DNA from: Tubulanus polymorphus
Lineage: Eukaryota > Nemertea > Palaeonemertea > Tubulaniformes > Tubulanidae
Direction of reading: 5' to 3'
Length of the DNA: 64,000 nucleotides
Assembly: GCF_964204645.1 (NCBI RefSeq)
Contig: NC_134034.1
Span: forward strand, 12,653,962 to 12,717,961
Under the pieces are notes generated by a model, which saw only the letters and a list, made by a program, of their open reading frames with translations, made no database searches and was not told the DNA's origin. The stretch's first letter is position 1. The number at the start of each line of letters is the position of its first letter. This document shows positions 36,701 through 51,700 of this stretch, in pieces. The position numbers and the translations under genes were made by a program.

Positions 36701-39700
36701 TAAACCTGTCATATTTGACGAGGTTACAACATGAACTCTTCTAAATACAGTTTGAATTACACTTGAAAAATACTTCAAACTCTGTATGAATATCAATATC
36801 CATACAATACCTACTTCTATCATATACCCTCCTCCCCTTCGCACCCCCCCCCCACGCCAGGTATTAGGTACTTCAAGGTGGAAACAAAACCTTTAATATA
36901 TACGTCAGGGACAAGGTTTAGGAAGAACTGAACCAACGGATATTTCAGAATTATTTCTATTAATTCCAATGAAATTTTTGCGTCCATTGAGTGTATTTTG
37001 TGAGCGGACAGAAGATTGATTTCAATTATTCAATATCATAGTTTAAAAGCTGAATCTATTTCAGTTTTTTTTCGATGTCGGACCCTGGGAGCGGAAATAT
37101 ATAGCATCAATTCACGCGAATAATCAATATAAATTAAAGAATACAATGATTAAACAGATTCAGATCAAATATCGCCGTGGTTTTTACAGGTTTGGGGAAA
37201 TATAGAGATTAATTCGTCTCAGGAATTAGGTGCATCGTGTCATTTCATCATTCTCCAGGAAAAATCGTAAAATCTCACCAAAAGTAGAATTGTCCAGTCT
37301 GAAGTCGGAAAAATATCAATACAATAATTTTTTAATATATATCTACTACTTATTGGTGAGATATTACTATAAACCGTTCTCATAAAAACTAAGTAAAATT
37401 ATAATTTTTCTGAATCGTAAACTTACGACGTCGAGTTGTTTGAACGGAGTCTCCGCCGATTTATAAACTTCGAGTTCCGTTTTTAATTCGTCGAGACGAT
37501 CGCGTAATTCTCGAACGATCCCGTCGTGTTCGTCTCGTATGAGTTTCACTTCCTGTTCGTTGTTGGTTTTCTCGGCGTCGACGTAGCGTCTCAACTCGTC
37601 GAGTTCGCTCGTCACGCGATCCACTTTACGCTGTTTGATTTCGAGGTCGTTTTGACCGGCGCGTAACTCGCGACGCAGTTCGTTGATCGTCTGTCGTTGT
37701 TCCTGAATTTCACGGAAATCGGAAACAACTTTCAGACCACATTTTTCAATTTCAGAATTTAATTTGACTTTTTTAATTTGCTTTTTTCTCCCAGACTATT
37801 TCCTGACATGTACATAATTGTACATTGTTTTTGCCGACTTGATTTGCAATCAATTTAATCAATTAACACAGTGAAATTAGTTAAACATAGACAGAAACTC
37901 TTTGATTTTATGCCTGATCTAGATACATTTCTCCACATATTTCCAAGACTTTTTCCTTGATTTTAGGTTTTTTTTACAAAATTCCCAGACTATTTTTTCA
38001 CAAAGAAAATAATTCAATTTTCCCCGATTTCCACTGCCCAGTTGCACAGTCGTAGCTTAAGTCCAAAAGTAGTCTTAAATCTTAAGACTAGTCTAAAGCT
38101 GTTAGATTGGCTATAGAACTAAGTTGGTCTTACGCTTAGTCTTAAGTCAGAGCCATGACTCTGCAGCCAGCCCCCAGGTCAGTGGCGACTGTGAAATCAA
38201 TCCTAGAACCCACGTACCTCAACTCGAGTCTTCCATTCCGTGATCCTCGTTTCCATCTCGTCGGTGGCGCCCTCTTCGTCCGACCCTCGCAGCAGACGAC
38301 GTATTTCAATCTCTTTCGACGAAGCGTCTTCGGTTAAAATTTGAATTTCGGTTTCGCGATTTTTTAACAGATTTTTCTGTTCGTCGAATTCGTTTTTCAG
38401 CGTTTTCAACTGTGGAAATATTCAAATATTCGAAATTCAAAACGAGGGATCAGGGTTCAATTTAAACAAACAATAGGAGACGTCTCATTCGAACTAACGC
38501 GTAACTGTCTATCGAAATCTAGCAACAGTAGCAGACGTTAATTTCAAATAATCGTTATACGAATCTCACCTCTTTCTGGAGTTCGGTAATTTTCGCGTCC
38601 TTGTCGTCGACCGATTTCTGAAGGTCGCGTATTTGAGCAGACGACGTCGATTCGATCGAGTTGAATTTCTGTTTCAACTGTTTCAACTCGGCGAGTTTCT
38701 CGTCGAATTGTTCCGCCTGCTCTTTCAACTCATACAACTCTTCCTCTTTCTCGTCGATGATGTTCTGTTTACCTTTTAACATTTTCTGAAGAATCGCGGT
38801 TTCTTCGTCGTATTTTACCTGGAATCGACGAACGAATCGGTTTCAACTTAAAGCGAGCGTAAAATTATTAAATATTTCTCTAATAACGCCATCAGTCCGC
38901 GTATTTACAATTAACCCTTGGTTACAGAAACTATTAACTCCAAAATCGACAGTGTGGTCATTTTTTTACTTTCTTTTCCCCTGACTTTTCCCCGACACGC
39001 TCGTTGTTTTCTCTGACTTGATCTACTAAGAATTCAATCTTTGAACGCTGTCAAATATGTAACACATAGACGGAAACTGTTTAAATTTTTTCATGCAATC
39101 CCGACATATTTCCCTGATTATCGGCATTTTCTACAAAATTCCCCGATTCCCAGACTTTTCTATGCCTTTCGTTGATTTCCACGTAAGTGGCGCCACCCCG
39201 ATCGATTTTAGGTTCAACTAAATTATCGAAGAAACTGATATAGAAGAGCTTCTGAACCTGATTATGAATAAACTAACCAATATTTCGGGGGTAGGGGGAA
39301 GTAGTTTGAGATGGGGGAGGTAGGGGTGTTAAAAATAAATACCTGCGCTTCATCTTTTAAATCGATCAGATCTTTAGACAGACTTTCAACTTCGTGTTGT
39401 TTTTCTTCTAACATAACTTGAACGGTGTCGTAATCTTCTTGTAACGACGTCTGCAATTAATAAATTACCCCTCGCATCAAAATAGTGCTCTCCTTACAAT
39501 TCCACGACGTGGAAATTCTGAACAAACTTACCTGGAATTTAGTGAGGTTTTCCACCTCGATCGCGAGACTCTCGTTCTGCAATAAAACCTGATCTAATTC
39601 TTTCTCCAGCGACGAAATCTGAACCTGACAATCATCGATGTGTTTCTCCGACGATTCCGTCTGCTTCTAAAAATCACGACACAAATTTCATCAAAAACAA

Positions 39701-42700
39701 AGATCGAAAATGTCTAAGAGAATTAGCGAGCAACACTGAATTAACTGTTGATCATTCCCGACATCTGCAGGTCTGACAGATCAGGTTATCATAAATACTG
39801 TGATATTTTCAGAAACTTGACCAAAAATCGTTCGCTGATTAAATGAAAGATTATTATTTAACATAAAGGTATCCTTAGCAAGGGGGGAGCTGTTTCTTGT
39901 AGTCAGAATTCCCTGATTTTCCCTGCAATGATGTTCCCTGATCTGTAAGAACTCAGCTGAATCAATTTGAAATGACCTACTTTCAGTGCTTTCTCCAACT
40001 GTTCCACATTCGAGCCGAGATCGAGCAGACGCTGTTCTTTATGATCGACCAACGCTTGTAGATGTTTCACTAAATCTTCCTGGTCTAATTTACCGCCGAC
40101 AAACTCTTGCAGTTTCTCCAACTCAGATTTCTTTTCGTCCAATTCAATTTGCTGAAATTGAATTCCAATCAAAATATAGATGATTTCAAGGTCATAGTGT
40201 CAACCGGCGAACAGTTGTAGCGGTTAGGTTCGAATTTTAAAAACCTACCAGTTTTCTCGCCTTCGATTCGCTCTGAGCCTCTTTGACGTCGTCTTCGAGA
40301 AGTTTAACTTGTTTATTCAGGAATTCGATCTCTTCGTTTTTACTCTGTAAAAGCGTCTGGGCTATCGGGGGTAAGGGCGCGGTTTCGTACTCCTCTAGTT
40401 TAACCTTCAATTCATCGACCTTCGCCTACATGAGACAAACGTTCATTAAACATTCAATTTGACGTTTGATTCCAAAACTTCGATATACAGCTCCCTGATA
40501 AACCACCCCTAGGGTTGATCGCTAAATTCCAGGTTTTTTATATCAGTATTTTGTCTTGGAACTAAACAAAATTAACCCCCGATATACCACTTTACTCCAA
40601 GTGAGAGAACTGATTGTATGCCGACTAATTTTATCTTGTTTGAGCTTTGAGATTGTCTTAATGTTAAGTGCTTTAAATGATAAATCATAGTTATTATCAA
40701 GTTTTTTTTTTTGTGAACTGGGTCCTGCTGCCACATGTGGCTGCTGCTGTTGCTACTGAAGTTATCATCAGATCTCTACCTGTAACTGTTTATCACTCGA
40801 GTCTGTTTGATCTTCCTGTTTCCCGGCAGCCCGCGTCTGCTCCGCCGTCTGCTGCTGTTTACGTTCGACTTCTAACTGAGCGTTCAGATGATCACATTCT
40901 TCCGTTCTTGCGATCAGCTGAGTTCGAAATTCTTCCAATTGACTTTCCAAATCTTGAATCTATGAAATTATCAAAAATACTTAAAAGATGATTCTGCTGG
41001 TTTTATTCTGGACCGTAAAATGTAATGGGATACCGGCAACGCTTCTGTGGCAAGCGAGGATTCTGCCAGGTGTCGCTAGTGTCTCTGGGTTACCACCCTG
41101 CACATTTCATTCAATGAAGTTCTCGAGTCAACTGTTCTGATTAGTAAATCATTTTTCTATACCTTACACCGAGCGAGTAAGGGAATTCTATATCTATCCG
41201 ATGACTCGATTGATAATTTTCGAAATAAATAAATCGAGTTCAAATTTCATCGAAAAATGAATAGACTATACCTCTTTATCTTTGAGTTCTATAGACTGTA
41301 AATGTTGATCGCATTGTTCTTTGATGTCGCTGAGACTCGTCTCGCCCGGTGCTGCCCCCGACGCCGGTTTATAGAAACTACCACCCGTTCTTTGTTCGTC
41401 GATCGAACTGCGTAATTCCGATATCTGCTGTAATTGTTGCGATACTTGTTGCTGTAGCAACCCCCGCTGACGAGACTGCTCCTGAAAAACATCGACATTG
41501 CAATGAATTAAAACCCTTTCAGTGCGTCTACACGGCAGTGCCGTGTATAAATCAGTAATCAGCTAGTACACAGCATCGCGGTGTATAGACATTATTAGTT
41601 TTTATCTCTATTGAAAGATGGCAGCACCTGTCAAACAAAGTGAAACATAAGTAACTAACGATACACTGCACCAAGGTGAAGACAAAATAGTGATGTGCCA
41701 GTTACACAATGCACTGGGGTGCAATTTTCAAAGAACTGCAAATTATCTCCGGGGCTCAGTTTCATGAAAAAGTTTAAGCCTAAAATGGTAAAGTTTGAAA
41801 TGTTGTCCTCATTGGAAACATGAAGTAAACCAATACCAATAAAACCAAAAATTTGAGTTGAACTTTTTTGTGAAACCAAGCCCAGCACTTTCAGGTATTC
41901 ATCAGTCATCACTGAAAGGGTCGATTATAATATTCCTCGCGTCACGTACCTCGTCGAGTCGTCTCAGTTTCTCTAGTTCTCGTTCTAATTCGTGTTTCTG
42001 TTGATTCGCTAGACTTTCCGCTCTGATTTTAGCGTCCAGTTCGCTGCGTAACTCGGCGACAAGTTTATCCGTCTGTTGTTTACCGGTCGTCGAAGTCTGT
42101 CCGTCTGCTTCGCGTAGTTCATCGTTGATCTCTTGTTGTTTCGACAACTCGTATTCTAGATCTTTGATTTTCTACAAGAATAACGAACGGTAGACAATAA
42201 TCCACGTTTTAACTTTTCAGTTCGGATTTCAAATCAAATCAACAATGCAAACCGGTAATCAGTTTATTTTACCTTTTTTAACTCTTGTTCCAACTGTATT
42301 TTTCGACTGAGCTCTTGTTCCAAATTGTTGATGGTTTTTTCGAGTTGTTTTTCGGTTTTCTGTTTTTTCGTCAGCTCCAGTTCGAGCTGCTCTTTCCTCA
42401 GCAGTAATTCGCTCTGAGCGTCCGTTCGGTCGCTCAGTTGACCTTGAAGATTATCGACCTCTTGTTGCAGACGTTCGTCCGATTTACGGTGTTTTTCGTG
42501 GTCGCGTAGTTTCGATTTTAACTGATTTAATTCTTGATTGAATTCGTCTCGTTCCTGTTCCCGATCGTGAGTTTGCTCCTACGAAAATAAGCCAAATATG
42601 TTTTCCAGATTTCACGGATTAGGACTGAAGTTTGGATGCCAAGGGTCAGTTTTAATTTCACGGTTTTGGACTGAAGGTAGGATGCAAGGAGTCAGTTCCA

Positions 42701-45700
42701 ATTTCACAGTTTTGGACTGAAGGTCGGATGCAAGGGGTCAGTTCTAATTTCACGGCTTTGGACTGAAGTTTGGATTCCAGGGGTCAGTTCTAATTTCACT
42801 TTGGACCCTAGATATTCGTAATTTAAATACATATTTTTTTGTCTTTAAAACTTTGTATGCTTTCATACATAACGCCACATTTTCCAACGAAACCATAGTT
42901 CGCGTTACTGGGTATAGATGGCGTAGTTACCTCGATGAACAGTCGATCGGCGCGTAGTTGTTTCTCTAACGCGTCGATCTGACAGCGAAGGTCGTTCGTC
43001 TCCGAGCGTTTCTCGTCGCCGAGCTGATCGTTCTGATATTGTAGATCCTCGATCGTCATCTGCAGTTCGTCGATTCGTTTTTCCAACTCTTCGCGATCTT
43101 TATTGAATTGACGTTCGATTTCTCTTTTTTCTTCGTTTAAACGTTGATTCTCTTGTAAAAGACCTAAAACAAAACACAGCGAAAAACTTCTGATGAATTG
43201 TTTCAGGGAATATACAAATTATGGGCAGGTTCTATTCTGGGATGGGCTGTGTTTTTTTCAATGGGGCAGGTTTTATTCTGGGATGGGGCAGGTTCTATTC
43301 AATGGGGCAGGTTTTATTCTAGGATTGGGCAGGCTCTATTCAATGGGGCAGGTTTTATTCTGGGATGGGACATGTTTATTCTGGGATGGAGTAGGTTTTT
43401 TTCAATGGGGCAGGTTTTATTCTGGGATGGGCAGGTTTTATTCTGGGATGGGGCAGGTTCTATTCAATGGGACATGTTTATTCTGGTATGGGGTAGTTTT
43501 TTTTCAATGGGGCAGGTTTGATTCTGGGATGGGGCAGGTTTTATTCTAGGATGGATCAAATAATGAATTTTGTATAGATGAACATTTGAATTACTTTCAT
43601 GGATGTATTTAGCAGTGTTTATCACCAGTGAAGTAGTGAGATCATCCTTGTTTTACTGGGTTTAAACTGTTTTCTTATGCTTTACAATTTATCAAACTCT
43701 AATAAAGAGTCTCTACATTGTGAATATAGTTCACTGAACACATTGATTAGAACAGTCTGCTAATAGTGGTCACCTGACCTGTCAGTCTGCTAGAGAAGTC
43801 ACCTGACCTGTCAGTCTGCTAGAGAAGTCACCTGACCTGTTAGTCTGCTATAGTTGTCCCACAGGTACATGTCACAGCTGGTCAGGTGAGCTAGGCATAG
43901 GGTTTTTGATTGGCTAGCTAGGGTTATGATGTCAAAGTTGGTCAGGTGACCTAGGCATTGGGTTTTCCATTGGCTAGCTAGGGTTATGATGTCACAGCTG
44001 GTCAGATGACCTAGGCATAGGGTTTTTGATTGGCTAGCTAGGGTTATGATGTCACAGCTGGTCAGGTGACCTAGGCATAGGGTTTTTGATTGGCTAGCTA
44101 GGGTTATGATGTCACAGCTGGTCAGATGACCTAGGCATAGGGTTTTTGATTGGCTAGCTAGGGTTATGATGTCACAGCTGGTCAGGTGACCTAGGCATAG
44201 GGTTTTTGATTGGCTAGCTAGGGTTCATGATGTCACAGCTGGTCAGATGACACAGGAAGTAAAGTCAGTCTGGTGCTTTTTTTCAGCTGTTTATATTCAC
44301 AGATTTTGACTCAGTCTAAAAGGATTATTGTTTGTATTTGGATTTAAAAAAAAATAGGAAATGAACTTCATTTGACAATAAATTGATATCTATTGGTGTT
44401 TATGGGGTTTGTAGCTACTAGTTCTAGTGTCTAGTGTCCAGTCTAAAGTTGGCATGAGATGATGTTTGAGGAACTGATATACCAGGACTTGTGTAGTAAC
44501 TGATAGCTACAATCTAAAAGCTACTGTAGCTACAATTTCTCACTCACTCTTAAATCAACTTTTGTAATGAATAATAAATATAAATCATTGATTAAACCAT
44601 GAGTCTAGTGGGAGTTGTATAGTAAGTTTGTTTAATCACGGGTGTGATGTTTAATTACTCCCTCCCGGTAGTAGTCGATAGTCGGTAGTGTTTTTTATCC
44701 CGTTCCGAGAATTGATTTCAATCAATTGTCAACTCAGGTGGGATACCGGCATCATCAGCAGCAGTTACCATAGTTACATCCCCTCTATCTCTCTCTCTCT
44801 CTTTGTCTATCAGGATTGTGAAGGGCAGGTATAAAGTAGAATTGTATTATAGTATTCAACACCAGCACAATAGATTTCATAAAACTAAAAAAACTGAAAT
44901 TTCCGAATCACCTCAAAGCTTATATAAACGCTATTCATCGATTATAAACCCTTCAAACAAACAGCTACATATAAAACATGCAGTGAATTTATAAAGCCAT
45001 AGAATTCGAGTTCCGTGGCGCGAAGCTAAACTTTTTTGAATTTTTGAATTTGCAAATAAAAAACTGAAAAGTGAAAAACATGAAACGATAGAACAACAGA
45101 CCCTGGCAGGTTAGGAATATAGGTGGCGTGCGTGTACCTGGTTCACTATTTTTAACCGTCGTTGAAGAATTGACTGCATTAAAAAAAAACAAAAAAAACA
45201 ATAACAATGTGCAATAAAAATTTTGTAAAACCCGAAAAAAACACTAAAAAAATATTAGGAATTCTTAATGAATCAATTACAAATTTATTGAATTCAGACG
45301 GATAGAGTCTTTTCATCGGAATGGAGGGATGAAGAAATAGGAGGGGAAAAGGGATTGGGGGATAAGGGGAGCAGATGGGGAAGGGTGAGGGGAACAGAGA
45401 TGGGATGAGAGGATCAGGGATGGGCAAGCAGAGATGGGATGAAGGAATTGGATGGGATGAAAGGAACATGGATCGGGATTTAAGGGAAGCAGGGATGGGA
45501 TGAGAGGAACAGAGATGGGGATGAGTAAGGTATGAGGGGGATGAGGGATGGGGATGAGTAAGGTATGAGGGGGGATGAGGGATGGGGATGAGTAAGGTAT
45601 GAGGGGGGATGAGGGATGGGGATGAGTAAGGTATGAGGGGGGATGAGGGATGGGGATGAGTAAGGTATGAGGGGGGATGAGGGATGGGGATGAGTAAGGT

Positions 45701-48700
45701 ATGAGGGGGGATGAGGGATGGGGATGAGTAAGGTATGAGGGGGGATGAGGGATGGGGATGAGAGGAACAGAGATGGGGATGAGGGATGGCGACTGGTATC
45801 ACTAGATACACGATATTGTATTAATGTAAACCTCTCACAGTGAAAGAGAATGAACAAAAATCAGTGATAAACACACATCAAACTGATCAATAATCAATAC
45901 ACACAAATCAATCAATAGATCAATCAATAAATCAACCAATGGGATACATTGGTTATTGGCAATGATACATTTACTGATAGTATAGAAATCACACAGACTC
46001 ATAGTCTGCACCGGGAAAACCAGAAACTGGTACACAGTGAAGATTTAGAACCCAGAGAACCAGAAACTGGTATACAGTGAAGGTTTAGAACTCAGAGAAC
46101 CAGTACACAGTGAACCAGAAACTGGTACGCAGTGAAAGTTTAGAACCCAGAGAACCAGAAACTGGTACATAGTGAAGGTTTTATACTTTTCTAAACTGAT
46201 GAAGACAATCTAGAAAACTGAGCAAGAATTTTCCTCATTTCCTGCAAACCCCTGAAGAGTGGGTTCCCTAATCAGCAGGTTTTCCAGGGACCCCTATGAC
46301 CTGTAGGTCAACACCTGATAGGGATGAAAGATAATCTTACCTTCCTCGCCCGTTCCTGAGACGCTATCATTCAGAGCCGACCGTTGACGTTCTACTTCCT
46401 GTTTCATGGCATTCACTTCCTGTTGCGTTTCGTGTAGATCGTGAAGACGTTCGGTCGTCTGCTGTAACTCGTGAACGAGAGCTTCGCGTTTCTCTTCAAG
46501 GTCGTTCACTTTCTCTTCAAGGACGTCCTTCTCAGCGGCGTATCCCTCCGCCAAACCTAACAACAACAACACATCGATTTAAACTTTATGTATCCCTCCG
46601 CCAAAACACAGTCACAACTTTAAAATCAACGTATCCCTCCGCCAAACTTAACAACAGTCGCAACAATTCAAATCGACGTATCCCTGCCCCAAAACTTAAC
46701 AATTCAAATCAACCCCAATTCCAACGTGGTTGCGTGATCATAGCTTCAATCTCGGACCAGAGTCTAAGACCAGTTTAGTTTCTAAACAGCTTAAGACCAA
46801 TCTTAAGGTTTAAGACCACATTTGAACTTAGCAGGTCACAACAGTGCGACCCTAAAATCATGAACTTTATATCATGTTTAGTTGAGATCTATTCCATTAT
46901 ATTAGAAATCAATATTTGCCCGAAGAAAGCACAGCCACGAAAGTAGCGGATTTAAATGATATCTCAAATATAAGGAAACCAACCTGAATCCATCGTAACA
47001 TAGTGATATACACTGTGTGTATATACTAATTAATCCTAGTATAGCGCGTTCTGAGAGAACGCGAGACAGAGATCGAGATAGATCACCTAGTTCCATATAA
47101 CCCACTCATATCATAAACACTTACAGTCAGTCAGGTAGGTAGTGTACCTCTACATACCTATCTATGGATCAATATTCAGTCGCTATCTTACTAGAACAAT
47201 GTCTGTGTGTCATACGTATAAAAATACTCAATAACAACACACAATTAATTTCATACCAACAACAAAACTACATAACATCCCCCTATGACATCACTAGTTA
47301 CCTACCGGTACTGGTAATCAAATCACCAGACATGATATCTGTATCTCAATAAGGGCCTCATCGGAAAGATAAACTGGTTATTGAATTGATGACGTCATAG
47401 GGGGATATGATGGAGGCAGACATTTATTCTGGAAGCATCTACTGATCAATTTGATGATGTCATAGGGTGATCAATGGCGGAAGAAATCGATCTGTTAGGG
47501 TCTCCAGGGGCACAGTTATGACTCAAGTCCAAAATCGATCTCAAATCTTAAGATTGATCTTAAGTTGTTAGATTTTTGCTACAGAACTAAGTTGGTCTTA
47601 GTCTATGCAGCGACTATGCAACTGCCCCCGGTGAGGTCTACAGGTAATGGAATTCTATGATGTCATAGGGGGGATACACGAAGGCAGTCTTCTGTTCTAG
47701 AAGCATGTATAGGTACAATTCTCGATGATGTCATAGGGTGAATAATGGAGGCAGCCATATTTTTGGTATTTACCCTCGGCTTTGTGAAGTTCTACGGCCA
47801 GGTAACTGTTTCCATCGCGTTCAGATTTTAAATTCTGCTCCAGATCTTCGATGCGATCTTGGAGCGTTCGTACCGATTCGTTCTTCTGCTCCAACTCGGC
47901 GAGTAAATCTTTATTCGTCGACTGCGTCTGCTCCAGCTGATCGGTCGTGGTCGCTAACATTTCTAGTAGTTTCTCTACCGCCATCTGGAGGCGAGAACTC
48001 GAATCTATAAATAAATCAATCATTCACATCATTACATACGACTAACTATACAAACACTTCAATATTGGCCATCCTGGGGCCGGTTCCATAGTCAAGACTT
48101 AAGACCAAAAGTGGTCTTAAATCTTAAGACTGGTCTTAAGTTGTTAGATTGGCTATAGAACCAAGTTGGTCTTAGACCGGTCTTAAGTCTAGGCCATGAC
48201 TACGCAACTGGCCCCAGATGACTGTCCCGAATATCTGGGACTCCTCTGTTTGTTCTCAAAGAAATTTACAATTCATAACCAACCCCCCTGATCCAAGAGA
48301 AAGGGAGCTGTCTCCTTACACACTACATGTATTGAAGTCCCTTTGGTTCTGTGGGGCCTTCAAACACCTATAAGCTTCCTAGGTCCTGACATTAAAAGGG
48401 TATCAGAAGTCCCCCCTTTAAACCCCTGTAGTCATGAGGGGTGTTCTGCTGTCTATGAGCTTCTCTGATCCCCAGAATAAAGGCTTCATTAAAAGACCCC
48501 CCTACTGGTCCTGAGGGGTGAAAGGCTTCATCAGAATTAACCCTCTCACGGTCCTGAGAGCGGTGATACGTACCTGCTAATAGTTGTTGTTCAGCCTCCT
48601 CTAACCCCGGTCCCATAAATAAACTTTCACACAGATGTTGAGACAACGATAAACCTTCATCGGACATGATAGATAAATCCTGTACGGCGTCATCACTGGT

Positions 48701-51700
48701 TAAACTGTTACCATCAGAACCAACGTCGTTACATTTACCTGCATCTATACCTGCAGAAAATAGAAAATATAACCAGTTACTGATAGTGATAACATTCAAA
48801 GGCGTGCACAGGAAAACCCTGTTAGGGTTAACTGTGGTTAGTACACTGTGGTTAGGCATAAATGGGTGCAGGAAAACCCTGTTAGGGCTAACTGTGGTTA
48901 GTACACTATGGTTAGGCATAAATGGGTGCAGGAAAATGCTGTTCGCTAACAATTGTCTTCGTGTGGCCTCTTATTTCAATCTGGTTATCCACGGATAAGC
49001 CACTAACCACGGTTAGGCTAACAGGGGTATTCCTGCGCCCCCCAAAGGGCTGCAGGGGTCAGAGGGAGGGTTGGGGAGTGAAGGTCAGAGGGAGGGTTGG
49101 GGAGTGAAGGTCAGAGGGAGGGTTGGAGGAGTGAGAGTCAGAGGGAGGGTTGGGGGAGTGAAGGACAGAGGGAGAGGATTTGGGGAGTGAGGGTCAGCGG
49201 GGGGATGGAGGGGAGCGAGGGTCAGCGGGGGGATGGAGGGGAGCGAGGGTCAGCGGGGAAAGGGTCTGAGGGGCAAGGGTCCTGTTCATCATAACCCGTA
49301 CAATGGAACCTTGTTCCAATGTTACCATATATACCTTTAACTGTAGTAAGTGTATTGTTAATTGTAGTAGCGCCACCTATGGGATAGAACGATGAAATAG
49401 AACCGCGCGAACTCGGCGTGGTCGCCGCGGTAACGGTATGATTGTTGTATTGTTGTAGCACGAGCGACGATCTGCGGAGAAGTTTAAATATCTGATCGCT
49501 TTGAGATTGTAATTCCGGCCGCGAACTGAGAACGGACTCCTCCGACGAGCAGACGGACGATGAACCGCAGCAGACGGACGCTGAATTGCAGCAGACGGAG
49601 GGAGAACCGCAACTGACGGATGATGAACCGCCGTCGAGCGAATGACGTTTAATACGATTCCCGTCAGCAGACGACAATGAACCGGTCGCTATCGGCGACG
49701 ACAACCTTCTGGCATCGTTATTCGCAGGATTTTCAGAATTCGTCAAACTCACAGGTGACTTAATTAGATCGGAATCAAGTTTAAAACTGCGACGATTTTT
49801 ATCCGAATAATTACGAGGATGTTTTAGATTTGACGGTAGACTCAATCTCGGTGACATCATTCGATCGCTACCCTGCCTCCCGCTGCCGGATACCCTTCTA
49901 TCTCTCTCCTGTCTCCGGCTGACCTCATCTCTCTCCTGCCTCCCGCCGCTGGATACCCTGCTATCTCTCTCCTGACTCCGGCTGACTCCATCTCTCTCCT
50001 GTGATGCTACCGCGTATTCCTTGTTTTTACTAAATCTAGACGACGCCGAGCGCGTAGGAATCTTCGACGTTTTATACCGGTTCCTGTCACTAGACGGCGC
50101 TCCCGCGATAATCGGCGCGGTACTAATTGAATTACGTAACGTGTAATCCATAACTATAGCTGTAATCCCCTCTCCTATATATATATATATATATATAGTC
50201 ACACCTACACCTCACATAATAAACACCAATATGAAAAACTTTCTAAACTGAAATCGCTCACTATGAATAATCAAACATTCGATAACAGTTTTATCAGTTT
50301 TAAAAGTTTCTTATCAGTTTTAAAAGTTTCTTATCAGTTGAAATTATTGTCTACAGTGTCTACAGTGTGTGTGTACAGTGTGTGTCATACATTGTAGTAG
50401 AATTTCATTCAAACTTTTTTTTAACGTCGTGCAATAAATTACATCCACATCATTGTATCCGCACACATCAGTTCAACATTGTATCCACATATATGCACAT
50501 TACGCCAGTCACAGTGTTTACACAGTGTACCCACGCACATATCCATATAAGCCCGCATATCCACATCGGGCGGAATATCTACACTATGTTTGTGTTGAAT
50601 GTCCACTACTATAATTGACTTCGAAGTTAGCTACAACTTTCGATCAACATTTGAATCCCGAACTACAAACATGTTTTTCATACATAAACATTGTCGAACG
50701 AGCGCCGGAGTGTACGTGCACGCGCGAGTTCATATCAGTATTCTATTGTTTATAACGGAGTAAGAGGAGGTGAGAGAGGAGAGAGAGGAGGTGAGAGGAG
50801 AGAGAGGAGGTGAGAGGAGGTACCGCGCTGAGGTATTGATTTCGAACAGGTCGACAATATATACACCTGACTCACGCACATTCACTACCAGACGGATGAG
50901 AGGTACTTCAACTGTCAAATATATTCCCTGCTCTCTGGATCGACTCCGGCTCCAGCTAACGCGCGCTCCCCACTCCGGATACCACCCGCACACACGCGCG
51001 AAAGACAAAAGCGCATTTAATTTCCAATTTATTGAAAAACCACTCACAATAAAACAGTCATCAATATTTAGTTAGCACCAGCAATGAGGGGGGGAAAGTT
51101 AGCGATAGCGTCACCTCGCAGCTCTGTTCAGGGATAGCGTCACCTCGCAGCCTGTTCAGGGATAGCGTCACCTCGCAGCTCTGTTCAGGGATAGCGTCAC
51201 CTCGCAGCTCTGTTCAGGGATAGAGTCACCTCGCAGCCTGTTCAGGGATAGCGTCACCTCGCAGCTCTGTTCAGGGATAGCGTCACCTCGCAGCTCTGTT
51301 CAGGGATAGAGTCACCTCGCAGCCTGTTCAGGGATAGCGTCACCTCGCAGCTCTGTTCAGGGATAGCGTCACCTCGCAGCCTGTTCAGGGATAGCGTCAC
51401 CTCGCAGCCTGTTCAGGGATAGCGTCACCTCGCAGCCTGTTCAGGGATAGCGTCACCTGGCAGCTCTATTCAGGGATAGCGTCACCTCGCAGCTCTGTTC
51501 AGGGATAGCGTCACCTCGCAGCCTGTTCAGGGATAGCGTCACCTCGCAGCCTGTTCAGGGCTCATCAATTGATGTCAGTGATGTAATTATCAAATGAGAT
51601 TAATTAGTTCCCTTTCAATACTTCAAACTAGAACACATCAGCACCATTTATACATTAACTCTATACATGTATAGAGCAGTGTTATAGAGAAACTGTGATC

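Noticed and set aside
45179-45857. Minus-strand Pro/Ser/His-rich frames
   Set aside because: They follow the 37-bp GATGAGGG satellite in an intron; no splice support.
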